Shown here piece by piece: positions 20,232-27,471 of a DNA stretch of 28,893 nt. The stretch comes from an uncultured Eubacteriales bacterium (GTDB taxonomy: Bacteria > Bacillota > Clostridia > Christensenellales > UBA1242). Within the stretch, counting starts at the first letter, position 1. Each line of letters begins with the position of its first letter. The notes under the pieces are model-generated. The model was not told the DNA's origin. It worked only from the letters and a program-made list of their open reading frames with translations, and searched no databases. The position numbers and the translations under genes are program-made. Where the stretch lies: positions 1 through 28,893 of the forward strand of contig CAOQRA010000009.1 of NCBI GenBank assembly GCA_948512295.1, in the 5' to 3' direction.

Positions 20232-21599
20232 ATGATAATTGTAGAAAAAGGAACACAGGCGACTTTAGAAAATGTTCAAAAGTGGATAAACAAGCACCTT
20301 GAGAGCAAAGATAAATATAAGCGTAACCATGCTTATTTTGAGGGTGAACACGACATTCTTAAGGTTAAGAAAGACGATAGTCAACCGAATAACAAACCAG
20401 TTTTAAACTTGGCAAAATACATAACCACAATGGCTACCAATTATCTTGTAGGGCAAAAGGTAGAGTATAGTTATAGTAAAGAAGGTAGCGCGCAGGAAAC
20501 ATTTAATAAAATAATGGATTTGTATAAGCGTCAAAGTATACAAACACATGATAAAAACATGGCTAAAACTGCGTCTATTTCAGGAATTAGTTACGAACTC
20601 GATTATTTATCAAGTGATGAAATTCCGGTGCCTAAAGCGGCTAAAATAAGCGAGTCTGAGGCGGAAATTATATGCGACAACACGGCAGAACATAATTGTT
20701 TATATGGACTGCATTTTTTCAATATAGACGATAAGCGTTGCATAATTGAAGTCTATGACAATACTTACAAAACAATATACGAGACGGCGGACAAGTTTGT
20801 TAAGCCTAAGCAGGTCGGCGAGTCGGTAATACATGGATTTGATAGAGTGCCTATTACTGAACTTATAAACAATGAGGAAATGCAAGGTGACTTTGAGCAA
20901 CAAATAAACGCGATAGACTCTTATGAAAGAATATTTGCTGAGCAAATAAACGACATAGAACAATTTAATGATTCAATCTTAAAGACATGGAATACTGGTT
21001 TTTATCAAGATGACCCGAAAGCGTGTGCAGATAGGGTTAAACTATTGAAAAAAGAGAGGATACTCGAATTCACAGGCGAAAAGCAAGATGCATCTTGGCT
21101 CACTAAAATAATGGACCAAAGCAAGATAAGCGTTCTTGCCGCCGCCTTGCGTAGTGATATACATGCGACAAGTTTTGTTCCGAATCTTACGGATGTCAAC
21201 TTTGCCAATAACTCAAGCGGTGTTGCTATGCAATATAAGCTATTAGGATTTGAGGCTTTAACAAAAGAAAAACAGTCATATTTTGAGAAACTATTAAGAC
21301 GGCGACTAAAACTCTTTGTGGGAGCGCTTGAACTGTTAGGTTATCAAAAACTAGATGTTCAAGATGTGACAATAACCTTTAATCGTTCACTTCCTCGTAA
21401 CGATTTAGAGATGGCGCAGATTGCATCACAGATTGACGGGCGTAATATTATAGACAAGCAAACTTTAAGCAAACAGTTCACTTTCTATAACGATGAAGTG
21501 GCTGACAACTTAAAGAAAGAAAAAGAAGAGAATCCGCAAACAGATTATGCAAGTATAAATAATCCTAATATATTTGGGTTAGGTGGCTTGAATGGCTAG
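20232..21599 (+). CDS. Portal protein (SPP1 gp6-like)
   Basis: The 455-residue protein begins TLENVQKWINKHLESKDKY and contains NHAYFEGEHDILK, the pattern of SPP1-type portal proteins. Residues about 55-75 (LNLAKYITTMATNYLVGQKV) are a strongly conserved feature. A long helix at 220-245 (QQINAIDSYERIFAEQINDIE) is in keeping with the portal fold. Twelve copies form the ring through which DNA enters and leaves the capsid. It lies directly after terL and overlaps the MuF-type gene by 8 bp. Confidence 0.92.
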   Translation: MIIVEKGTQATLENVQKWINKHLESKDKYKRNHAYFEGEHDILKVKKDDSQPNNKPVLNLAKYITTMATNYLVGQKVEYSYSKEGSAQETFNKIMDLYKRQSIQTHDKNMAKTASISGISYELDYLSSDEIPVPKAAKISESEAEIICDNTAEHNCLYGLHFFNIDDKRCIIEVYDNTYKTIYETADKFVKPKQVGESVIHGFDRVPITELINNEEMQGDFEQQINAIDSYERIFAEQINDIEQFNDSILKTWNTGFYQDDPKACADRVKLLKKERILEFTGEKQDASWLTKIMDQSKISVLAAALRSDIHATSFVPNLTDVNFANNSSGVAMQYKLLGFEALTKEKQSYFEKLLRRRLKLFVGALELLGYQKLDVQDVTITFNRSLPRNDLEMAQIASQIDGRNIIDKQTLSKQFTFYNDEVADNLKKEKEENPQTDYASINNPNIFGLGGLNG

Positions 21600-23163
21600 A
21601 TTAGCGGACATATTCACTGTCCTTGAAAGTAAATTAATACATAATCAAAAGAATATGTTTCTTTCTTATCCTAATATGTCGGTAGCGAATATCCAAGACT
21701 TTCAAAATAAAATGTATAGCAAGAGAACTCAGCTTGAACAAGAGAATTTAAAAGCTATACAAATCGCATACAATACGGCGACAGATAATATTCAGCAAAC
21801 TATAAATAGAGCTTACAACACGGGCATAATTAACTTAGAAAAGCAACTGGACACCAAAATAAGACGAGAGGAAAACGAGCGAGCGAAACAAATACAGGAT
21901 AACGCTAAGCAGGTTATAGATAGAATGTGTCGAATAGCCTTTTCAACTGCTGTTATAACCTTTTCTTCTGTAGTTGCTAGTGTATCCGCATATAATTACG
22001 CTCCAGATATATATTCTGCCGTAGACATGGCGCAAAGTCTTTCACTTGAAAAGGGTGTAGTTGGAAACATTAATTTAAATGGCTCAAGTATGAATATTGC
22101 AACATTTGCCGATGTGATAGAAAGCGAGTATGAACATTCAGGAGTTTTAACAGGTGAGGGGCACGCAAGAGACGAAACGGAGAATTATTTGGTTGTTGTC
22201 AGCGAACATTTTGGATGTTGTGAGAAATGTCGCAAGTGGGAAAATAAAGTCTTAATAGATGATTGTTTTTCAGATGCTAAACCAGACGGCGAACATGAAT
22301 TGTTAAGCACTGCTATGGCTGAGGGATTATTTCATCCTAATTGTAGGCATAGATTATATGTCGCTCTTAATGGGCAAAACAAGTCGAAAGAAAGACAGAA
22401 TTGGACTGAAAAACAAAATCGCGAGCAATATAAAGCAACGCAAAGACAGCGCCAAATAGAGCGTAGAATACGCGAATATAAGAGAATTGAAGAAGGCTCG
22501 CTAACGCAGAGTGAAAGCATGCGAGCGCATCAAAAAGTTTTAGAATGGCAAGCACGACAAAGAGAGTTAATAAAGCAAACGAATTCTCAAGACGGGCTAA
22601 GGCTATTCAGGGAATATGAACGCGAGCGCATAGGTGGAGAAACTAAGCCAAAATTAGCGCAAGCATTGCAAGACAATTCAGATTATAGCGAAGATATAAA
22701 CTACTTGAAATTGCCGTTTGTTGAGAAACAATCAATGACAGACTATATAAGTTCCGAATCATATAAAATCAACTATAAACTTAGGGAAAATGAAGAACTC
22801 AATGACTATGATAAGCAGTTGGTTGATAACCTTAATTCAGCACTTAATAAGTTACCTAAAGTTGAAAATCAAGATTTGGTTAGAGATATGGATATGGACG
22901 AAGAATTAGCACTTAAATTTTTCAATTCTCATGTTGAGGGAGAAGAGGTTGTTTATAAGGGCTTTACTTCAGCAACTACAAACACTGGGTATATGGATGA
23001 GCCTAAAGTTCGGATTTTTATAAGAAATGCGAATAGGGCTACTGATGTAACAAAGATAAATAAAAAGGAATACGAGGCTATTTATCCGACAAATTCAAAG
23101 TTTAAAGTATTGACAAAAAAACAGGAAGGTGGTAGATTTTATATTGAACTGGAGGAAAGTTAA
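21592..23163 (+). CDS. MuF-type minor head protein fused to ADP-ribosyltransferase toxin domain
   Basis: The 523-residue protein has two parts. Residues 1 to about 260 are a phage minor head (MuF/minor capsid 2) protein, with a long helix, a cysteine cluster (C209, C210, C213, C225) and the signature HPNCRHRLYV at 248-257. After a charged linker, residues about 370-523 look like a mono-ADP-ribosyltransferase: R431 (LVRDMD), the STS-like VYKGFTSATT (S460), and the ExE-like E493-Y-E495 in KKEYEAIYP, followed by FKVLTK. Such MuF-toxin fusions are known in temperate phages of Firmicutes; the toxin may be injected or act between bacteria. The coupled small gene that follows may be its immunity protein. 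Confidence 0.85.
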   Translation: MARLADIFTVLESKLIHNQKNMFLSYPNMSVANIQDFQNKMYSKRTQLEQENLKAIQIAYNTATDNIQQTINRAYNTGIINLEKQLDTKIRREENERAKQIQDNAKQVIDRMCRIAFSTAVITFSSVVASVSAYNYAPDIYSAVDMAQSLSLEKGVVGNINLNGSSMNIATFADVIESEYEHSGVLTGEGHARDETENYLVVVSEHFGCCEKCRKWENKVLIDDCFSDAKPDGEHELLSTAMAEGLFHPNCRHRLYVALNGQNKSKERQNWTEKQNREQYKATQRQRQIERRIREYKRIEEGSLTQSESMRAHQKVLEWQARQRELIKQTNSQDGLRLFREYERERIGGETKPKLAQALQDNSDYSEDINYLKLPFVEKQSMTDYISSESYKINYKLRENEELNDYDKQLVDNLNSALNKLPKVENQDLVRDMDMDEELALKFFNSHVEGEEVVYKGFTSATTNTGYMDEPKVRIFIRNANRATDVTKINKKEYEAIYPTNSKFKVLTKKQEGGRFYIELEES

Positions 23164-23339
23164 TGGTCGACATCATTATGGTAGAAGAAAAGTTAAAATC
23201 ATCGAATAGATTAGATAAACTTAAAAAGGCAGCAACGGATTTGAGTGAGCATGCCTTTATGACAGTATTGGAATTTGATAGTTCTTGGACATGGGAAGAA
23301 AAGTTAGCATTTTATCAAAAGTATTGTAAGAAGAACTAA
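23163..23339 (+). CDS. Small protein (58 aa) coupled to MuF toxin gene, candidate immunity protein
   Basis: The ATG at 23163 shares an A with the upstream stop (TAATG), and GGAGG at 23152-23156 supports translation. The 58-residue product begins MVDIIMVEEKLKSSNRLDK, is lysine-rich, and ends SSWTWEEKLAFYQKYCKKN. It has no membrane segment or known motif. Genes for small immunity proteins often follow MuF-type toxin fusions, so a neutralising partner of the ADP-ribosyltransferase is a reasonable guess. A terminator follows at 23361. The function is inferred from position. Confidence 0.65.
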   Translation: MVDIIMVEEKLKSSNRLDKLKKAATDLSEHAFMTVLEFDSSWTWEEKLAFYQKYCKKN

Positions 23340-23360
23340 CTACAATTTTATTTGATAATT

Positions 23361-23386
23361 AGACAAGTAGAAATACTTGTCTTTTT
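23361..23386 (+). terminator. Intrinsic terminator after the MuF-toxin module
   Basis: AGACAAGTA (23361-23369) pairs perfectly with TACTTGTCT (23374-23382) around a GAAA tetraloop, then TTTTATTT. It separates the toxin pair from the scaffold and capsid genes, so these may have their own promoter or rely on readthrough. The bases 23390-23458 hold no clear gene. Confidence 0.85.
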
Positions 23387-23471
23387 ATTTGCCCAGACTA
23401 TGGCGTAAAACCAATCCGTTAGGCGGCGACAAGTCAAATTTGCTGGCGAGCGTCAAACGCAAGGAGGAATT

Positions 23472-24008
23472 ATGGCAGAGGAACAAATCCAAACCCCAGA
23501 GACACCTGCTGCTGAGAGTGCGGGTAAAGAAATTCAGCAAGAGAAGAAAGAGGAGCGAAAATTTTCACGTGATGAAGTTAACAAAATGATTGCTACTGAA
23601 AAGGCTAAGACCAAGAATGAAACTATTGCTGAATATGAAAGGCTTGCTAAAATGAGTGAGTCTGAAAGAGTCAAGGAAAAAATGGCGCAAAGGGTCAAAG
23701 AACGCGATGAGGAAAGGAAAGCGTTTGAGGCCGAGAAAAAAGCATTTGAACTTGAGAAGATGAAAACTCAAACGGAAAAGGAACTTATTAATAGAGCCTT
23801 ACCTTCAGAGTTTGCGTCTTTTTTAGTTACGGACAATGCGGAAAGCACTAAGAAAAACCTTGATACTTTCGATAAGATGTTCAGGACGGCAATAGAGAAT
23901 GCAGTTACTAACAAACTGCGAGGGAACAATCCACCTATGACATCGACAACCAAAGTGGACAACAAGACTTCCGCTTTCAACCAAAAGTCTTGGAACAAAA
24001 ACAAATAA
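23472..24008 (+). CDS. Capsid scaffolding protein (DUF4355 type)
   Basis: The 178-residue protein is highly charged and mostly coiled coil (about 30-115: KFSRDEVNKMIATEKAKTK, then RVKERDEERKAFEAEKKAFE), with a C-terminal part rich in Asn/Lys. This is the pattern of DUF4355 scaffolding proteins, which sit directly before the major capsid gene in Firmicutes phages. It should guide prohead assembly and be lost before DNA packaging. AAGGAGG precedes ATG 23472. Confidence 0.88.
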   Translation: MAEEQIQTPETPAAESAGKEIQQEKKEERKFSRDEVNKMIATEKAKTKNETIAEYERLAKMSESERVKEKMAQRVKERDEERKAFEAEKKAFELEKMKTQTEKELINRALPSEFASFLVTDNAESTKKNLDTFDKMFRTAIENAVTNKLRGNNPPMTSTTKVDNKTSAFNQKSWNKNK

Positions 24009-24029
24009 ATTTAAAGGAGAAAAATAAAA

Positions 24030-24968
24030 ATGGCAAACAAAATTAATTATGCTGAAAAATGGCAACCACAAATTTTAGAAATATTAAATCAAGAAAGTTT
24101 AACTTCACCTTTCCTTGCTAGTGAGGGTAGTGTTGAATTTTCAGGTGCAAAGACTGTGCATTTCACACAAATGTCAACTAGCGGATTTAAGAATCATAGC
24201 AGAGACGGCGGTTTTAATAAAGGAACAGTAAGCCAAGAAGATGTTGACTATACAATCACACATGACAGAGATGTCCTTTTCGGAGTAGACAAAATTGATG
24301 TTGACGAAACAAATGGCACTGCATCTATTGACAATGTGTCTAAGGTGTTTGTAGCAACACAAGAGGCTCCAGAAATGGATGCGACATTCTTTGAGAATGT
24401 TTATAATGCTGCAAGCAAAAATTCGTTGGTAGAAGAACTTGATATGAGCGGAGTAACTACTGCGAATGTTGTTTCAAAATTCAAAAATATGATGATGAAA
24501 GGTAAACTTCGCAGATATAGAGCGAATGGCTCTTTGCTTTGCTATGTAAGCACCGAGTTTATGAATCTTTTGGAATTATCTACCGAGAGTAAACTTAAAG
24601 TCGAACTTACAACTGTAGCAGACGGCGGAGTCGGCATTGAGACTCGTGTTACAAACATTGATGGAGTATTTATCTTTGAAGTAATTGATGATGAGAGATT
24701 CTATTCGAAATTTGATTACTCTGATGGCTTTATTGCTGCTGATGATGCAAAGAAACTTGCAGTAGTATTTGCTTCAACACAAGTTGTTAAAACTGTGCAA
24801 AAGACTAAATCAGTTTATTTCTATGAGCCAGGAGAGGATACTAACCTCGGTGATAGCTATGGCTATGCTAATCGTTCTATGTGGGACACTTTCGTATTCC
24901 CTAATGGCAAAGATGGCAAAATTGAAGGCATTTTTGTAGCTTATGAGAAAGTAGCAACTGCAGAGTAA
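24030..24968 (+). CDS. Major capsid protein
   Basis: The 312-residue protein begins ANKINYAEKWQPQILEIL and follows the scaffold gene, the position of the major capsid protein. Its size, the segment RDVLFGVDKIDVDETNG and the absence of catalytic motifs fit HK97-fold capsid proteins of SPP1-like gene order. The gene has a strong AAAGGAGA site, which agrees with high expression, and is followed by its own terminator. An alternative identity is unlikely given the context. Confidence 0.85.
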   Translation: MANKINYAEKWQPQILEILNQESLTSPFLASEGSVEFSGAKTVHFTQMSTSGFKNHSRDGGFNKGTVSQEDVDYTITHDRDVLFGVDKIDVDETNGTASIDNVSKVFVATQEAPEMDATFFENVYNAASKNSLVEELDMSGVTTANVVSKFKNMMMKGKLRRYRANGSLLCYVSTEFMNLLELSTESKLKVELTTVADGGVGIETRVTNIDGVFIFEVIDDERFYSKFDYSDGFIAADDAKKLAVVFASTQVVKTVQKTKSVYFYEPGEDTNLGDSYGYANRSMWDTFVFPNGKDGKIEGIFVAYEKVATAE

Positions 24969-24971
24969 AAT

Positions 24972-24997
24972 AAGCCCTCTACTTCAGGGGGCTTTTT
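24972..24997 (+). terminator. Intrinsic terminator after the capsid gene
   Basis: AAGCCCTC (24972-24979) pairs with GGGGGCTT (24987-24994), including one T-G pair, with a 7-nt loop and T tract (24993-24997). It probably causes partial termination, giving more capsid mRNA than connector mRNA. Confidence 0.8.
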
Positions 24998-25016
24998 ACC
25001 TTTATAAGGAGAAACT

Positions 25017-25436
25017 ATGTTAGACAATGCAACTAAATTAACTCATGATTTTCTATTAAATAGGCTTGGTTATAATCCAAAATTAAGCACCACTGAGGAA
25101 AACTTTTTATTTGACGACTACTATCTAAACACTTGTGCCTATATCAATGAACACCATTTTACAAAACCAAGCATTGATACTGTTGAAAAAATCTTAAATG
25201 GTCAGTATTTCCCTGCAGACAGGGTGTATAGTATAATCTGCTCAATAGGGAGCACTGAACTTCGAAAAGATTTGTTTAAGTTAGCTATGGCAAAACAACT
25301 CATTTACGATTTGGAAAATGGTAGAACTTCCATGATTAAAGACGAGCAAACATACGCCATTTGTCCGGAGTTTAAACAAAATTTATCTATGCTCGGACTT
25401 ATTCAGACAGGTATGTTTTCGAGGATAGGCTCATGA
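25017..25436 (+). CDS. Probable head-tail connector protein
   Basis: The 139-residue protein follows the capsid gene, where Firmicutes siphophages encode the small head-tail connector (gp6-like). It is helix-rich, with no metal or catalytic motif (NATKLTHDFLLNRLGYNP at the start). Its role is assigned by position and size only. A GGAGA site precedes ATG 25017, and the stop overlaps the next gene by 4 bp. Confidence 0.55.
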   Translation: MLDNATKLTHDFLLNRLGYNPKLSTTEENFLFDDYYLNTCAYINEHHFTKPSIDTVEKILNGQYFPADRVYSIICSIGSTELRKDLFKLAMAKQLIYDLENGRTSMIKDEQTYAICPEFKQNLSMLGLIQTGMFSRIGS

Positions 25437-25792
25437 ACTACTGGGGAAAAGTTATAGCAAAAGATAGTAGTAAGTACAAAGAAAATTTAAGTGGTGTCTT
25501 AGTTTTAATAGGTGAGAAAACTATTGTAAATCATTCATTCAAGTATGCTAGCGTGACTGCGAGAAAGTATACCAGTGTAGTTTCTTCGCTGGCTGGGGAG
25601 TTTTTACAACCCACAGAAACAATCTATACAACAACGATTGATTTGCCTTTTAGCAAGGGTGCAGCGGTTAAAATGCACGAGGGAAGCACTATGACTATAA
25701 AAGATATAGAGCCTGTTATAAATGTTGACACAGGTCAAACAAAAGCCATTATATTGTATTTAAGCGGCGGAGTACCTAATGAATACGCTTGA
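25433..25792 (+). CDS. Probable head-tail joining protein
   Basis: The 119-residue protein is beta-rich (SGVLVLIGEKTIVNHSF, YTTTIDLPFSKGAAVKMHEG), as expected for a head-closure or stopper protein. It overlaps the connector gene by 4 bp and the following gene by 14 bp. No sequence signature identifies it, so the call rests on order and fold character. Confidence 0.5.
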   Translation: MNYWGKVIAKDSSKYKENLSGVLVLIGEKTIVNHSFKYASVTARKYTSVVSSLAGEFLQPTETIYTTTIDLPFSKGAAVKMHEGSTMTIKDIEPVINVDTGQTKAIILYLSGGVPNEYA

Positions 25793-26105
25793 TATGGTCA
25801 TGAACTACCGAAGTGAGTTTTTTCCATACATCCCTTACAGGACTGGTAGACTAGCCTATACGAGTATGGGAGACTTATATTCGCCATACGGGCAAAACTC
25901 CGTTGGCTTTGATTTTTGCAGGCTTGAGGGAGTGCAATATGGAATCATACTGAATGAGGCTAACTATATTCATTATGTAAGGAATGGTAAACAAGGAAGT
26001 TATCTTAATAAACATTTTGGTTATTTTGATAGATTTTTCGATAGTTATGCCTCTAAACTCGCAATGCTGTTAGGTGGTGAATTGATGCAAGGAGAAATAT
26101 TATGA
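25779..26105 (+). CDS. Probable tail-completion / minor capsid protein
   Basis: The 108-residue protein has RTGRLAYTSM, and YGIILNEANYIHYVRNG where tyrosines and an asparagine pattern recall gp10-type tail-completion proteins (the RTGxL and YxxxxxxG elements). It overlaps its neighbours on both sides, as such connector genes do. The assignment is tentative. Confidence 0.5.
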   Translation: MNTLDMVMNYRSEFFPYIPYRTGRLAYTSMGDLYSPYGQNSVGFDFCRLEGVQYGIILNEANYIHYVRNGKQGSYLNKHFGYFDRFFDSYASKLAMLLGGELMQGEIL

Positions 26106-27010
26106 TTGAGAAATTAATATTAGAAAAATTTAAAAAACAGTTGGGTAGCCAATATGAGGTTATTGACAATGATTTCTTTCAAAGGAACTTTACGACAACT
26201 GTTCCAGCCAATGGGCAAATAATACCTGCGTATAGACACGATACCTTTGAAAAATATGGAAACAAGGTTATAGCTGTTTTGCAGGTACAGTCCGCACCTT
26301 ATGCTGTCACATCGTTTGAAGCTATAAATACAACTTATTCTTTGTCGTTATGGGTTCCAGTAAATTATTTAATGATTAACGCCAAAGGGGAATTGTTAAA
26401 AGAGCCAAAGTTTAATATAGACAAAGATTTACGGGCGATGAGGCTAGCGTACAATAATCAAACAATAGATTTCGGCAATGGTTATCGTGGGGAACTGACT
26501 TTTAGCGAGCCTGTTCCTGTTAGCGGTGTTGAAGATACCGGGAGTTATAAGCGCAAGGTAATATCAATTACTGGCAAAATAAATATCTCAACTAAAAGTT
26601 ATTTTGGCAGGGATTATAGGATTGAAATAGGGAGTTTTGATGGCGAAAACATTGACTACAGAGTTGTGAATAACGTGACATCTCAAAATTTTACGCCAAA
26701 TCCAAATTCTATTGAGAATCACCAGCAAGGCGATTTAGTCCCAGAAGAGAATGTTGAAGCAGTAAAAGAGGCGTGCAGCTTTTCAGTGGATGACACTTAT
26801 GACGATGAAATCCTAAACGAAACATTTACGACACTTGCTTTATCAGGAGAACGCTCAAAAGAGCCTTATATGATAAGATTGTCGAAATTAAAAAACAATG
26901 AATTTTTTGTTTACGCAGAATATCCTGTTTATCTTATTGTAGGGTTATCTCATCCAAGAGGCACTTCAGACAGCGGAGTTTTCACTGTGTCATGTATGAG
27001 GTGCAAATAA
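26102..27010 (+). CDS. Unassigned structural protein, tail region
   Basis: The 302-residue protein contains strand-rich segments (YRGELTFSEPVPVSGVED, YKRKVISITGKINIST), two cysteines near its end (VSCMRCK), and no membrane or catalytic motif. By position it could be the major tail protein or an unusual tail-connector. I do not recognise it. The order (connector genes, this protein, a hydrophobic small protein, then a large protein) does not match the normal siphophage plan. It starts at ATG 26102, 4 bp inside the end of the previous gene. Confidence 0.45.
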   Translation: MIEKLILEKFKKQLGSQYEVIDNDFFQRNFTTTVPANGQIIPAYRHDTFEKYGNKVIAVLQVQSAPYAVTSFEAINTTYSLSLWVPVNYLMINAKGELLKEPKFNIDKDLRAMRLAYNNQTIDFGNGYRGELTFSEPVPVSGVEDTGSYKRKVISITGKINISTKSYFGRDYRIEIGSFDGENIDYRVVNNVTSQNFTPNPNSIENHQQGDLVPEENVEAVKEACSFSVDDTYDDEILNETFTTLALSGERSKEPYMIRLSKLKNNEFFVYAEYPVYLIVGLSHPRGTSDSGVFTVSCMRCK

Positions 27011-27471
27011 TGCAGCAGAAGTATTACACAGTTGCGTTTGTTGATAAAACCAAAGATGGTATTTTATCAACTGCAAAGATAGGCACAGGAGTAAGAAATG
27101 CTGATAGCCAAAGTGAAGACATAATGACTACAGTTGCAGGGCAAATTGGAAACAAATTATCAAGCCAGGCAATAAGTTCTGTATCCTCAGCGGTCGGATT
27201 TAACTTATCTCCTGCACTTAATTTGGGTAAAGCAATTATGACAGGAGCTGGTGCTGGAGCCATTGCAGGGGCGGGTGTAGCATTGGCAAGCCAAGTCTTT
27301 TCTATGGTTTATAATGCTATTGCTGACAGGATTGCAAAATTGGAGCAAGAGGCAGCGGAAGCAAATGAACGTGACAATCAATTAATTCTGTCAGGTAGCC
27401 TTAATATTTCAGGTTGCACAATACAGAAAGGAAAGTATGGGAGGGATGAATATGTCTACAACAGAGGCTGA
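27010..27471 (+). CDS. Glycine/alanine-rich protein with membrane-like segment (153 aa)
   Basis: I chose ATG 27010, which shares an A with the previous stop (TAATG) and lies 6 nt after GAGGTG; an in-frame ATG at 26992 has no RBS. Residues about 75-100 (GKAIMTGAGAGAIAGAGVAL) form a hydrophobic, glycine-rich segment like those of small tail tape-measure or membrane-piercing proteins. The last part is charged. A membrane-inserting role in DNA entry is one possibility, but function is unknown. Confidence 0.55.
   Translation: MQQKYYTVAFVDKTKDGILSTAKIGTGVRNADSQSEDIMTTVAGQIGNKLSSQAISSVSSAVGFNLSPALNLGKAIMTGAGAGAIAGAGVALASQVFSMVYNAIADRIAKLEQEAAEANERDNQLILSGSLNISGCTIQKGKYGRDEYVYNRG

Noticed and set aside
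23377..23589. Plus-strand frame before and over the scaffold start
   Set aside because: It begins in the terminator tail, has no RBS, and overlaps the strong scaffold gene in another frame.
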